A stretch of 64,000 nt of DNA from contig NZ_MWLQ01000027.1 in the NCBI RefSeq assembly GCF_010634855.1, forward strand, positions 1 through 64,000, in the 5' to 3' direction. Shown here piece after piece: positions 24,829 to 33,708 of this stretch; position 1 is the stretch's first letter, and every line of letters begins with the position of its first letter. The position numbers and the translations under genes were made by a program. This stretch comes from Microbacterium sp. B35-30 (GTDB taxonomy: Bacteria > Actinomycetota > Actinomycetes > Actinomycetales > Microbacteriaceae). The notes under the pieces are model-generated. The model saw only the letters and a program-made list of their open reading frames with translations. It did not search any database and had not been told where the DNA came from.

Positions 24829-25506
24829 ATGGGAATCTTCGATCGACTCTTCGGAGGCTCGGACGACGGGCGCCAGACGCCGTCTGTGCCGCAGAACACC
24901 TACGGCGCACGGCCGGGACCGCAGGCGCCGGGGATGCAGCCGCCGGGGATGCAGCCGCCGCGCAGCGAGGACGAGATCGCCATCGAGCGCTACCGGTACC
25001 TGCTTCGGACCGCGCCGCCCGAGACGATCGAGCAGGTGCACGCCGAGGCGTTCGGCAGGCTCACCGAGCCGCAGCGTCAGCAGGTGCTCGCCGAGCTTTC
25101 CGCGGGGCTTCCTTCCGCCGAGCAGCCGCGCTCGAGCGACCCGCAGACGATGGCCCGTGCCGCAACGCGCGCCGAGTACCTCAACCCCGGTTTCATGGAG
25201 CGCACGCTCGGGCCGCAGCGCCAGGGGCCGTCGTTCGGCTCGATGCTGGGTTCGTCGATCCTCGGCACCGTGGTCGGCTACGTCATCGGCTCGGCGCTGG
25301 TGAGCTCGTTCCTTGCTCCGACCTTCGCCGACGACTCGGGCAACCAGGACGGGTCGTCCGGGGAGGGCGCGGATGCCGGTGGCGAGACCGGCGGTGACAC
25401 CGGGGCGGCCGACGCCGGCTGGGGCGACAGCGGGTCCGGCTGGGGCGGCGACGCGGCCGGCTCCGACGCCGGTGGTTTCGGCGACTTCGGCGACTTCGGG
25501 TTCTGA
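24829..25506 (+). CDS. Glycine-rich C-terminal protein, paralogue of 30505-31176
   Basis: A 225-residue protein beginning MGIFDRLFGG, with a Pro/Met/Gly linker, a helical domain (about 46-120) and a Gly/Asp/Ala-rich tail ending in repeated GDFGDFG. A hydrophobic segment near 150-165 could insert in the membrane. The helical domain matches that of the 30505-31176 product: both share the start pattern RYxYLLxTxP, then E-x-H-A-x-A-F and a Leu-rich run. GGAG 6 nt before the ATG supports this start over an upstream in-frame ATG at 24817. I do not recognise the family; the function is unknown. Confidence 0.8.
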   Translation: MGIFDRLFGGSDDGRQTPSVPQNTYGARPGPQAPGMQPPGMQPPRSEDEIAIERYRYLLRTAPPETIEQVHAEAFGRLTEPQRQQVLAELSAGLPSAEQPRSSDPQTMARAATRAEYLNPGFMERTLGPQRQGPSFGSMLGSSILGTVVGYVIGSALVSSFLAPTFADDSGNQDGSSGEGADAGGETGGDTGAADAGWGDSGSGWGGDAAGSDAGGFGDFGDFGF

Positions 25507-25556
25507 CACCCCGGTCGCGGAGGCCGGCGATCCGGCGCCCGGAACGGGAAGCTGAG

Positions 25557-25582
25557 CGCGCCCCTCCCAGCGGCGGGGCGCG
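25557..25582. terminator. Short GC hairpin between the glycine-rich gene and the sensor kinase
   Basis: CGCGCCCC pairs with GGGGCGCG (25575-25582) over a 10-nt loop, 50 bp after the stop at 25506. No T-run; weak evidence for termination. Confidence 0.4.
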
Positions 25583-25602
25583 GCATCCGTTACCGTCGCG
25601 GT

Positions 25603-27276
25603 ATGACCGCCGCGATGCCGGGCGACCCGGGCGCGCCCGCGGTGCGCTCCCGCCCCGGTGTGACCGCACCTGAGGCCGCCGATCGCACCCGGGGCCGCCA
25701 CGCGATGCTCAACCAGCTGCTCCTCGCGGCCGTGGTGTTCGTGTTGGGCGTCCTGGTGGCCGTCGGACCGTTCGGCGGGGAGCCGGTGCTCTTCTTCAGC
25801 GGCGTCGTCGTGGTGGTCGTCGTCACCGCGGCGACGCTGGTGGTGCCCTGGAGTCGCCTGCCGTACGGATGGGTCGCGGTCGTGCCGGCGGTCGACATCC
25901 TGGCCATCACGCTCATGCAGATCGCGGCGCCCGACACCGTCCTCGGCCTGTTGTGGATCTTCCCGACGACGTGGCTCGCCGGCGGGTTCGGACTGCTGGG
26001 GCTCTTCGGCGTGATCGTGGCGATCGCGGGAATCGTGAGCGTGCTGACCGCCCTCAGCGCCACCGAGGTCACGTACCGCACGCTGCTGCTGCCGCTGGTG
26101 CTGTTCGCCGTGGCCGCAACCAGTCACCTCAATTCCCGCCGCTCCGATGCCCAGCGCATGCTGCTGGCCAAGCAGTCGCAGCTCCTGCAGAGCATCCTGG
26201 CGCGTACTCGACGCCAGGAGCAGGTCGTGACCGAGGTGCTCGACGCTGTCGATTTCGGTGTCGTCCGCATCAGCCCCGCCGGACGCGTCGCCGTCACCAA
26301 CGAGGCGCACGGGCGACTTCAGCAGGGCTTCGAGGCGGACGACGACCGCGCCGAGGTTCCGGCGTTCCGCGACGATGGCACCTCACCGCTGCCCGCGGAC
26401 GAGCTTCCGCTCGAGCGCGCGCGCCGCGGCGAGGCGTTCGACGATCAGGTGGTGTGGTTCGGCGTCGAGCCGGGTCCGCGCCGCGCGCTCACGATCACCG
26501 CGCGCCGGCTCACCGATCCCGACGGCGCGGACGCCGGCGCCGTGGTCGTCTCGCGGGATGTGACGGCCGAGCTCACCGCGCTGCGCGCACGCGACGACCT
26601 GGTCGCGTCCGTGTCGCACGAGCTGCGCACCCCACTCACCTCGATCCTCGGCTACCTCGACCTCGCGATGGAAGATCCCGACACGCCCGATGCCGTGCGC
26701 GCCAGCCTCGACGTCGCCGAGCGCAACGCCGAGCGGCTGCTGCGCATCGTTGCCGACATCCTCGCCGCGTCGAGCTCGTCGCCGTCCTCGGTCGAGGCAT
26801 CCCTCGCGCCGCAGCCCGTCGACGCGCGCGAACTCGTGGCAGCCGCCACCACCGATGCCCTGCCGCGCGCGGCAGGGCGCGCGATCACGATCGACGTCAG
26901 CGGGCTGGAACCAGCCACGGCCTGGGCCGATCCTCTCCGGCTGCGCCAGGTCGTCGACAACCTGGTCTCCAACGCCATCGCCTACAACAAGGACGGCGGC
27001 ACCGTCTTCGTCGGCACGACGACCGACGGCGCCTCGAGCTGGATCCTGGTGCGCGACACCGGCGTCGGCATCTCCGACGCCGACCGCTCCAGGCTCTTCC
27101 AGCGCTACTACAAGGCGGGCACCGATCGGCGGGCCGGCACCGGTCTCGGCCTCGCCATCACCCGCGACATCGTGCGCGCGCACGGGGGAGAACTGGCCCT
27201 GCACAGCGCGCCGGGAGTGGGGTCCACCTTCATCGTGAAGCTGCCCGCGATCGCCCCGGAAGGAGACGCACCATGA
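25603..27276 (+). CDS. Membrane sensor histidine kinase
   Basis: A 557-residue kinase. The N-terminus holds about six predicted membrane spans (25-180), then a PAS-like sensory region (about 205-330). HisKA contains SVSHELRTPLTSILGYLDL with the phosphorylated His339; the ATPase part has the N box (Asn457), DTGVGIS (from 485) and GTGLGLA. The start is the ATG at 25603, which follows TACCGT by 6 nt, so it is probably leaderless. It overlaps the next gene by 4 bp. The only response regulator in the area is on the opposite strand at 28543, facing it, so the pairing is likely but inferred. Confidence 0.9.
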   Translation: MTAAMPGDPGAPAVRSRPGVTAPEAADRTRGRHAMLNQLLLAAVVFVLGVLVAVGPFGGEPVLFFSGVVVVVVVTAATLVVPWSRLPYGWVAVVPAVDILAITLMQIAAPDTVLGLLWIFPTTWLAGGFGLLGLFGVIVAIAGIVSVLTALSATEVTYRTLLLPLVLFAVAATSHLNSRRSDAQRMLLAKQSQLLQSILARTRRQEQVVTEVLDAVDFGVVRISPAGRVAVTNEAHGRLQQGFEADDDRAEVPAFRDDGTSPLPADELPLERARRGEAFDDQVVWFGVEPGPRRALTITARRLTDPDGADAGAVVVSRDVTAELTALRARDDLVASVSHELRTPLTSILGYLDLAMEDPDTPDAVRASLDVAERNAERLLRIVADILAASSSSPSSVEASLAPQPVDARELVAAATTDALPRAAGRAITIDVSGLEPATAWADPLRLRQVVDNLVSNAIAYNKDGGTVFVGTTTDGASSWILVRDTGVGISDADRSRLFQRYYKAGTDRRAGTGLGLAITRDIVRAHGGELALHSAPGVGSTFIVKLPAIAPEGDAP

Positions 27277-28439
27277 CTCTGGATCTGGCGAGCGTGCACA
27301 TCATGACCGCGCTGGTCGTCAACGTCAGCGGCGTGCTGTTCATCATGGAGACGCTGCTGCGCCGTGACGAGGGAGCGGGGCGCATCTGGTCGATCGGGTT
27401 CCTCTCGGCCATGCTCACGACACTCGCGTACACCGTGTGGGTGCAGTCCGACGACGCCTGGTGGGCCATCGCCGTCGGCAACGCCGCTTTCGTGGCCGGC
27501 ACCGGATGCATGTGGCTGGGATGCCGCCGCTTCAACGGGCGCCGCATGCGATGGTCGTCGATCCTCGTGGCGGTCGCCGTGGTCGCGGCCGCGCTCGGCG
27601 TGGCGTTCGAGGGTCCGGACGGCGGCGACTGGGCGGGCGCGCTCTGGATGTTCGTGCCGCTGCTCGGATTCGCCGGCGCCGGAGCGGTCGAGTGCCTCCG
27701 GGGCGAGATGCGGGAATCCCGGACGGCCTGGGTGCTCGGCGCGGTGCTGGGGTTCCAGTCGCTGTACTACGTGTCGCGCACGACAGCCTTCGTGACGTCG
27801 GGCCCCGACAGCGCCCTGTTCCAGGCGGCGTTCGGCACCGTGAGCACGAGCTTCCTCACGGTGACGCTCACCATTGTGGCCGTCGTCGTGACCTCCGTGC
27901 TGCGGGCGAGCCGCGCGCCGATGCGCGGCTACCTGCGCGACGCGCGGGCGGTCGACCAGGAGCAGGGGATCATGAGCGACGAGTCCTTCGCCGTTCTCCT
28001 CGAAGGCATCTGCCGGCGCGCAGCACGGCGACATGAACCGGTCGCGGTGACCGCCGTCCGCCTCGATGACCTGGATCCCATCTCGACTGCTTTCGGCAGC
28101 GACGTGGCAGGATCGGTCGCGGCCACCTGGCGTGCCGGGGTGCGGCGCCACGCGCCGACCAACGCCGTCGTCGGACAGGACGGCCCGACCGGGCTCGTCG
28201 TCGGGCTCGCCGTCGTGTCCGCGCAGGAGGCGCGACGTCAGGCCGGCATCATCTACCGCGGCCTGTTCGACGACCTCGGCAAGGTCGGCGGGGGAGTGAT
28301 CCCCGTCGTCGGCGTCGGCGTCGCTCTGAGCGAGACGGCCGGGTACGACGCGGTCGAGCTCATCCGTGCGGCGCGAGAGGCCGCCAGCCGCGCGGCCGTG
28401 GAAGTCGAGACGTCCGTGCTGATCGACGACGGGGAGTAG
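27273..28439 (+). CDS. Membrane protein with degenerate GGDEF-like domain
   Basis: A 388-residue protein with about seven hydrophobic spans in the first 230 residues and a cytoplasmic C-terminal domain (about 240-385). That domain has the overall order of GGDEF domains (AVTAVRLDDLDPISTAFGS, then a loop at VGQDGPTGLVVGLA), but the GGDEF signature itself is absent, so it should not make cyclic di-GMP. ATGA overlap with the kinase gene suggests one operon and linked function, perhaps as a partner in sensing. The family is not recognised with certainty. Confidence 0.75.
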   Translation: MTLDLASVHIMTALVVNVSGVLFIMETLLRRDEGAGRIWSIGFLSAMLTTLAYTVWVQSDDAWWAIAVGNAAFVAGTGCMWLGCRRFNGRRMRWSSILVAVAVVAAALGVAFEGPDGGDWAGALWMFVPLLGFAGAGAVECLRGEMRESRTAWVLGAVLGFQSLYYVSRTTAFVTSGPDSALFQAAFGTVSTSFLTVTLTIVAVVVTSVLRASRAPMRGYLRDARAVDQEQGIMSDESFAVLLEGICRRAARRHEPVAVTAVRLDDLDPISTAFGSDVAGSVAATWRAGVRRHAPTNAVVGQDGPTGLVVGLAVVSAQEARRQAGIIYRGLFDDLGKVGGGVIPVVGVGVALSETAGYDAVELIRAAREAASRAAVEVETSVLIDDGE

Positions 28440-28542
28440 CGGCTCCGCGCGCGCCTTCGGACCGGGTGTGGGCGGCGGTGGCTGCGGGCCGACGACTCGC
28501 CCGCGCGTGGCGCAGGCTGCGGCGACGATCCGCCGCCTTCGT

Positions 28543-29337
28543 TCACGCCGTCAGTCGGTAGCCGACGCCGCGGACCGTCTCGATCCAGCGCGGCTGCGCC
28601 GGCGACTCGCCGAGCTTCCGGCGCAGATTCGCCATGTGGACCTCGATGGCGCGCGCATCGCTGTCGGACACGAAGTCGCTGACCGCGTACTGGTCGCCGC
28701 GCAGCATGAGGGCGAGGTCCGACTTCGCGCGCACGCGCCGGCCAGCCACCAGCAGGTCGGCGAGGATGTCGAACTCGCTGCGCGTCAGCTCGACGTCGTG
28801 GTCGTCGACCTTGACCACGTGGATAGCGGCGTTCAGACGCAGTCCGTGGTGCTCGAGCCAGGAGTCCTCGGATGCTCCCGGCGCCGCTGCGGTCTCGCCG
28901 TCCGGCGGCGCGACGTGCCGTGGGCGCCGCAGCATGGCGTCGATGCGCGCCCGCAGCTCGCGAGGGCGGAACGGCTTCGCGACGTAGTCGTCGGCGCCTG
29001 CTTCGAGTCCCTGCAGTGCGTCGATCTCCTCGCTGCGCGCGCTCAGCATCACGATGTAGGTCGAGCTGATGGCGCGGATGCGCTTGGCGGTCTCGAAGCC
29101 GTCGATGCCGGGCATGTTGACGTCGAGCGTCGTGACGAGCGGCCGGTGCGCGCGGACCAACTCGACGCCGTCTGTGCCGTTGGCGGCGCCGTGCACCTCG
29201 AACCCGGCCTGGGCGAGGACCGTCGACAGGAGCGAACGGATGTCCGCTTCGTCTTCGATCACGACGGCGACGCGCGCTTCTTCCACCGCTCCACCCTCCG
29301 GATCCGGGTGTGCCGACGGATCCTGGACGTCGGTCAT
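28543..29337 (-). CDS. OmpR-type two-component response regulator
   Basis: A 264-residue regulator. The receiver (about 22-135) has acidic pocket residues Glu28/Asp29, phosphorylation site Asp72 in TLDVNMPG, and Lys121 in YVAKPF. The C-terminal winged helix (about 160-260) ends in ARAIEVHMANLRRKLGE and GVGYRLTA, an OmpR/PhoB DNA-binding domain. It ends 103 bp from the GGDEF-like gene and runs toward it, so the sensor kinase, membrane partner and regulator lie together with convergent orientation. The chosen ATG is the first sensible one before the receiver. Confidence 0.93.
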   Translation of the reverse strand: MTDVQDPSAHPDPEGGAVEEARVAVVIEDEADIRSLLSTVLAQAGFEVHGAANGTDGVELVRAHRPLVTTLDVNMPGIDGFETAKRIRAISSTYIVMLSARSEEIDALQGLEAGADDYVAKPFRPRELRARIDAMLRRPRHVAPPDGETAAAPGASEDSWLEHHGLRLNAAIHVVKVDDHDVELTRSEFDILADLLVAGRRVRAKSDLALMLRGDQYAVSDFVSDSDARAIEVHMANLRRKLGESPAQPRWIETVRGVGYRLTA

Positions 29338-29809
29338 GATATCCCAGAACGCGCGGCGGAACGGGTGGGACGGGGCCACGGTCACGCAGCGTGTCCGGAC
29401 GGAGGCGGCTCGCGGTGCCCGCCGGGCACTCGCCTGCGCGACGCTCCCGCGGCGGCACGGGCCGCGCGGAGGGCGGGAGATCTCCCCACATCCCGCCCTG
29501 CGCGCGTCCTCGGTGCACGGACCTCGGTCGCCATCGTCCCCACGCGGGCGACCGGTCCGCACCTCAAGACGATCCACTCGCCCCCGTCGTCGCGAAGACG
29601 GCAGGTGCGGTGCGCGCAGCAGGACGCGGAGCTGTCGTACGCCACACCGTCGTCTTGCACGGCGTCGCGTCCGACGTTCACTTGCGCCCTTCCCCAGCTG
29701 CACGTGTGGACTGTCTCTCGGGTGTCCCGAGGCTATCGCCACCTCCTCAGCGCACGCTCAGCCCCGCCTCAAGAACCGGTCAAGGAGTCCGGCGTGGCAT
29801 GCTCGATGC
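29338..29809. promoter_or_regulatory. Divergent intergenic region between the response regulator and coaE
   Basis: The 472-bp gap holds no convincing gene. It has a 9-bp hairpin (29470-29478/29491-29499) with a 12-nt loop, including the perfect 12-base palindrome GGGAGATCTCCC. Long for a divergent pair; no promoter box stands out for the regulator gene. Confidence 0.4.
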
Positions 29810-30433
29810 ATGCCCCTCGTCGCCCTCACCGGAGGCATCGCCTCGGGAAAGTCCACCATCGCCGGTCGCCTGGCGGAGCGCGGCGCCGTGGTCGTGGACG
29901 CGGATCAGCTGGTGCGCGAAGTCCAGGCGCCGGGCTCTCCGGTCCTGGCGGCGATCGCAGAGACCTTCGGCGAGCGGATGCTGCGGCCCGACGGCTCGCT
30001 GGATCGCGCGGCGCTCGGCACCCGCGTGTTCGGAGACGCGGCGGCGATCGCCCAGCTCAACGCGATCGTGCATCCGGCTGTGCGCGCCGAATCCGCGCGC
30101 CGTTTCGCGGCGGCGTTCGCGGACGACCCCGATGCCGTCGTCGTCTACGACGTGCCGCTGCTCGTCGAGGCGCGCGTGGACGACCCGTGGCAGCTCGTCG
30201 TCGTGGCGCACGCTCCGGCCGAGGTGCGCATCGAGCGGCTGATCGGACTGCGCGGGCTGAGCCCGGCCGATGCGGCAGCACGCATCGCGTCGCAGGTGCC
30301 GGACGAGGCGCGACTGCGGATCGCCGACGTGGTGATCGACACGGCGGGCACCCTCGACGACACGATCCGCCAGGTGGACGCGCTGTGGGAGAGCCTCGAC
30401 GACCACGTGGCGCGACGCGGGGATCGCTCGTAG
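29810..30433 (+). CDS. coaE: Dephospho-CoA kinase CoaE
   Basis: Last step of coenzyme A synthesis: ATP-dependent phosphorylation of dephospho-CoA in the cytoplasm. The 207-residue protein opens MPLVALTGGIASGKST; residues 8-16 are the Walker A P-loop (Lys14). VVDADQLVRE and VVYDVPLLVEA are typical CoaE blocks. Unlike many actinobacterial forms, there is no C-terminal UPF0157 extension. The ATG at 29810 was chosen over longer frames that lack family similarity. A conserved neighbour of uvrB in actinobacteria, it precedes the glycine-rich paralogue by 71 bp. Confidence 0.95.
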   Translation: MPLVALTGGIASGKSTIAGRLAERGAVVVDADQLVREVQAPGSPVLAAIAETFGERMLRPDGSLDRAALGTRVFGDAAAIAQLNAIVHPAVRAESARRFAAAFADDPDAVVVYDVPLLVEARVDDPWQLVVVAHAPAEVRIERLIGLRGLSPADAAARIASQVPDEARLRIADVVIDTAGTLDDTIRQVDALWESLDDHVARRGDRS

Positions 30434-30504
30434 AGAGCGGTTCCGCACCATTCCGCCGTCGGGTGGCGCGGGCTACCCTGGAGTGAGACCGAAGGAGGTG
30501 TCGC

Positions 30505-31176
30505 ATGGGTGTGCTCTCGAGGTTCCGGCGGCGTCGCGGCCCCTACCGTGCGGCCACGGAGGAAGAGCGCATCTCGCGCTACGTCTACCTGCTCGGCACG
30601 CTTCCGGCATCGGTGATCGAGAGCGCTCACGCCTCGGCGTTCAAGGACCTGCCGCCGGAGCGCCGCCGCGAGCTGTTCGAGCAGCTCCGGCCGTTCCTCG
30701 CGGAGTCTGAGCGCGATGTCGCCGCCGAAGACCCGTCCGTGATCGCGAAACTCGTCCGTCGTGCCGAAGAGCACCGTGCGGCGCGCGCGGCCGACGCCGG
30801 GACGGATGCCGCGGCCCGAGCCGCCGCGGATCCCGCGCGCACGGCGGTCGCGGTCGACGACGGCGATCCCCGCGACGGCGTGGACGTGCAGCGGATGCTC
30901 CTGAACGTCGGCGTCATGACGATCGTGGCGCAGCAGTTCCTGCTGTCGAGCTCGGTCGCGGCGTACTACACGGTCGGCGCCGGTTCGATCGGCATCGGCT
31001 CCGAGCCGGCGTGGGTCGGCGAGACCTATGACCCGGGCGCCGCCGGCTTCGACGGCGGCGGTGGTGCGGGCGGTTACGACGCCGGTGGCGGCGGATACGA
31101 CGGCGGTGCCTTCGGCGGATTCGACGCGGGCGGCTTCGGCGGCGGGTTCGACGGCGGCGGCGGCTTCGGAGGCTGA
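30505..31176 (+). CDS. Glycine-rich C-terminal protein, paralogue of 24829-25506
   Basis: A 223-residue protein. The N-terminal ~100 residues contain ISRYVYLLGTLPASVIESAH, a helical domain that matches the 24829 product; then comes an acidic/alanine linker, a hydrophobic patch (about 132-155) and a glycine/tyrosine/aspartate tail (GGYDAGGGGYDGGAFGG type repeats). An AAGGAGG ribosome site precedes the ATG. It lies between coaE and uvrB. Unknown function; the tail looks disordered and could be a surface or interaction region. Confidence 0.8.
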   Translation: MGVLSRFRRRRGPYRAATEEERISRYVYLLGTLPASVIESAHASAFKDLPPERRRELFEQLRPFLAESERDVAAEDPSVIAKLVRRAEEHRAARAADAGTDAAARAAADPARTAVAVDDGDPRDGVDVQRMLLNVGVMTIVAQQFLLSSSVAAYYTVGAGSIGIGSEPAWVGETYDPGAAGFDGGGGAGGYDAGGGGYDGGAFGGFDAGGFGGGFDGGGGFGG

Positions 31177-31228
31177 ACCCCACGCGTCGGCCGGGTGGCG
31201 GCATCCGCTCGTCGCGAACGCCGCCCCG

Positions 31229-31257
31229 ATGTCGGGGGCGCCGCCTACGCTGGAACG
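31229..31257 (+). promoter_or_regulatory. RecA-independent DNA-damage (PafBC-like) promoter of uvrB
   Basis: ATGTCGGGG, then exactly 8 nt, then -10 TACGCT (31246-31251), ending 6 nt before the GTG of uvrB. This fits the RecA-NDp consensus as I recall it (tTGTCRGtg-N8-TAnnnT). No ribosome site is present, so the mRNA should be leaderless. Confidence 0.7.
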
Positions 31258-33339
31258 GTGCAGACCACTCGATCCGTGCGGCCGTTCGAGGTCGTGAGCG
31301 AATTCGCCCCGTCGGGCGACCAGCCGCAGGCGATCGCCCAGCTGGCGGCGCGCATCAACGCCGGCGAGACCGACGTCGTGCTGCTCGGTGCGACGGGCAC
31401 CGGCAAATCCGCGACGACGGCCTGGCTCGTCGAGGCCGTGCAGCGGCCGACCCTGGTGCTCGCGCACAACAAGACGCTGGCCGCGCAACTGGCGAACGAG
31501 TTCCGCGAGCTCATGCCGCACAACGCGGTGGAGTACTTCGTCAGCTACTACGACTACTACCAGCCCGAGGCGTACGTCCCGCAGACCGACACCTTCATCG
31601 AGAAGGACTCCTCGGTGAACGCCGAGGTCGAGCGGCTGCGTCACTCGACCACCAACTCGCTGCTCAGCCGGCGCGACGTGATCGTGGTCAGCACGGTCTC
31701 GTGCATCTACGGTCTCGGTGCGCCCGACGAGTACCTGCGGGCGATGGTCGCGCTGCAGGTGGGCGAGGTGTACGACCGCGACGCGCTGATCCGCAAGTTC
31801 ATCGCGATGCAGTACAACCGCAACGACGTCGATTTCTCACGGGGCAACTTCCGTGTGCGCGGCGACACGATCGAGATCATCCCGGTGTACGAGGAGTACG
31901 CCATCCGCATCGAGATGTTCGGCGATGAGATCGAGGCGCTCTTCATGCTGCACCCGCTCACGGGCGATGTGGTGCAGCGGCTCGACAGCGTGCCCATCTT
32001 CCCGGCGTCGCACTACGTCGCCGGCACCGAGACGGTGCAGCGCGCCATCGGCACCATCGAGGACGAGCTCGCCGAGCGGCTGAAAGAGCTCGAGTCGCAG
32101 AACAAGCTTCTCGAGGCGCAGCGTCTGCGCATGCGCACCACGTTCGACCTCGAGATGCTGCAGCAGCTGGGATTCTGCTCAGGCATCGAGAACTACTCCC
32201 GCCACATGGACGGCCGAGCCCCCGGCGAGCCCCCGCACACGCTGCTGGACTTCTTCCCCGACGACTTCCTCATGGTCATCGACGAGTCGCACGTCACCGT
32301 GCCGCAGATCGGGGCGATGTACGAGGGCGATGCCTCGCGCAAGCGCACGCTGGTCGAGCACGGGTTCAGGCTGCCGAGCGCTCTCGACAACCGGCCGCTG
32401 CGGTGGGACGAGTTCAAGAACCGGGTCGGCCAGACCGTGTACCTGTCCGCGACGCCGGGCCGCTACGAGATGGGGATCGCAGACGGCGTCGTTGAGCAGA
32501 TCATCCGTCCGACCGGCCTCATCGACCCCGAGATCGTCGTGAAGCCCTCGAAGGGGCAGATCGACGACCTTCTCGAAGAGATCCGGCTGCGCGCGTCCCG
32601 CGACGAGCGCGTGCTCGTCACGACGCTCACGAAGAAGATGGCCGAAGAGCTGACCGACTTCCTGGGCGAGCACGGTGTGCGGGTGCGCTACCTCCACTCC
32701 GACGTCGACACGCTGCGCCGTGTCGAGCTGCTCAGCGAGCTGCGAGCCGGCGTCTACGACGTGCTCGTCGGCATCAACCTCCTCCGCGAGGGCCTGGACC
32801 TGCCCGAGGTGTCGCTGGTGTCGATCCTCGACGCCGACAAGGAGGGGTTCCTCCGCAGCGGCACCTCGCTGATCCAGACGATCGGTCGCGCGGCGCGCAA
32901 CGTCTCGGGCCAGGTGCACATGTACGCCGACACGATGACGGACTCGATGGCGAAGGCGATCGACGAGACCGACCGTCGTCGCGAGAAGCAGATCGCCTAC
33001 AACAAGGCGAACGGCATCGATCCGCAGCCGCTGCGCAAGCGCATCGCCGACATCACCGAGGTGCTCGCGCGCGAGGCTTCAGACACCGATCGGATGCTGC
33101 GGGGCAAGGCGGCGGCGAAGACCAAGTCCGGCATGGGCAAGAGCCCGACGCCGCAGCTGCGACGAGAGGGCATCGCGGCCGAGGGCGCCGAGCAGCTGGA
33201 GGCCACGATCGCCGACCTCAGCCAGCAGATGCTCGCGGCGGCCGGCGAGCTGAAGTTCGAGCTCGCCGCGCGCCTGCGGGACGAGGTGCAGGACCTCAAG
33301 AAAGAGCTGCGCGCCATGGAGCGCGCGGGGCACGCGTAA
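31258..33339 (+). CDS. uvrB: Excinuclease ABC subunit UvrB
   Basis: DNA helicase-like subunit of nucleotide excision repair. The 693-residue protein has Walker A GATGTGKS (44-51), the beta-hairpin segment starting [12 protein letters not shown] (from about 98), DE-box MVIDESHVT, helicase motif [13 protein letters not shown] and QTIGRAARN, and a UVR domain at the C-terminus (about 650-685) that binds UvrC. The GTG at 31258 directly follows a PafBC-like promoter. uvrA and uvrC lie 1 kb downstream in a separate unit. Confidence 0.97.
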   Translation: MQTTRSVRPFEVVSEFAPSGDQPQAIAQLAARINAGETDVVLLGATGTGKSATTAWLVEAVQRPTLVLAHNKTLAAQLANEFRELMPHNAVEYFVSYYDYYQPEAYVPQTDTFIEKDSSVNAEVERLRHSTTNSLLSRRDVIVVSTVSCIYGLGAPDEYLRAMVALQVGEVYDRDALIRKFIAMQYNRNDVDFSRGNFRVRGDTIEIIPVYEEYAIRIEMFGDEIEALFMLHPLTGDVVQRLDSVPIFPASHYVAGTETVQRAIGTIEDELAERLKELESQNKLLEAQRLRMRTTFDLEMLQQLGFCSGIENYSRHMDGRAPGEPPHTLLDFFPDDFLMVIDESHVTVPQIGAMYEGDASRKRTLVEHGFRLPSALDNRPLRWDEFKNRVGQTVYLSATPGRYEMGIADGVVEQIIRPTGLIDPEIVVKPSKGQIDDLLEEIRLRASRDERVLVTTLTKKMAEELTDFLGEHGVRVRYLHSDVDTLRRVELLSELRAGVYDVLVGINLLREGLDLPEVSLVSILDADKEGFLRSGTSLIQTIGRAARNVSGQVHMYADTMTDSMAKAIDETDRRREKQIAYNKANGIDPQPLRKRIADITEVLAREASDTDRMLRGKAAAKTKSGMGKSPTPQLRREGIAAEGAEQLEATIADLSQQMLAAAGELKFELAARLRDEVQDLKKELRAMERAGHA

Positions 33340-33356
33340 GGCGTCCGACGGCGCCT

Positions 33357-33397
33357 GCGCCGCAACACGAGGCGCCGCAACACGCGCGCCGCAGCAC
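33357..33397. repeat. Short tandem repeat after uvrB
   Basis: Three near copies of GCGCCGCAACACG begin at 33357, 33372 and 33386, with 1-2 bases between. It lies in the convergent gap between uvrB and the zinc-ribbon gene. No function suggested. Confidence 0.6.
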
Positions 33398-33410
33398 CGG
33401 CGCCCGCGGG

Positions 33411-33665
33411 TCAGGGGCAGTGCAAGAGGGGCTTCGGTCCCGAGCGGTCGAAGGTGTGTCGGGTGATCGGTGCGCCGCACAGCGGACAGGCGCGCTCGGC
33501 GCGTTCGGCGGCGCTGGGTGGAGGAGCCGTCTCGTACGGTCCGACCGCGGCCGGGCCCGCCACGCGGATCAGGTTCGCGTTGAGGAAGGCGTACCAGCCG
33601 CCGGCCTCGCGCACCCGTTCGCGGAGTGGGCGGCGGGCGTCGGGGGAGGCATCCTGATCGGGCAT
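33411..33665 (-). CDS. Small zinc-ribbon-like protein
   Basis: An 84-residue protein beginning MPDQDASPDARRPLRERVRE, followed by GGWYAFLNANLIRVAGPAAVGPY. The C-terminal end has CPLCGAP and a final HCP, a likely zinc site. TACACT lies 7 nt before the ATG on the minus strand, giving a leaderless start within the AT-rich palindrome shared with the OhrR-like gene. Divergent orientation and a joint operator suggest it is controlled by that regulator. Function not recognised. Confidence 0.75.
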   Translation of the reverse strand: MPDQDASPDARRPLRERVREAGGWYAFLNANLIRVAGPAAVGPYETAPPPSAAERAERACPLCGAPITRHTFDRSGPKPLLHCP

Positions 33666-33670
33666 GTTAC

Positions 33671-33690
33671 TTAGTGTACTAATGATTAGT
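33671..33690. promoter_or_regulatory. AT-rich palindromic operator between zinc-ribbon and OhrR-like genes
   Basis: TTAGTGTACTAATGATTAGT contains two overlapping inverted repeats: TTAGT-GT-ACTAA and ACTAAT-G-ATTAGT. In a 70% GC window such an AT-rich block is unusual. Minus-strand TACACT for the zinc-ribbon gene overlaps it; the OhrR-side -10 TAGGAT lies just right at 33697-33702. Probable MarR-family binding site for autoregulation. Confidence 0.7.
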
Positions 33691-33708
33691 GCGATATAGG
33701 ATACCTCC

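Noticed and set aside
27273..28439. Active diguanylate cyclase
   Set aside because: The GGDEF signature is replaced by a GQDGPTGL-type loop, so catalysis is not expected.
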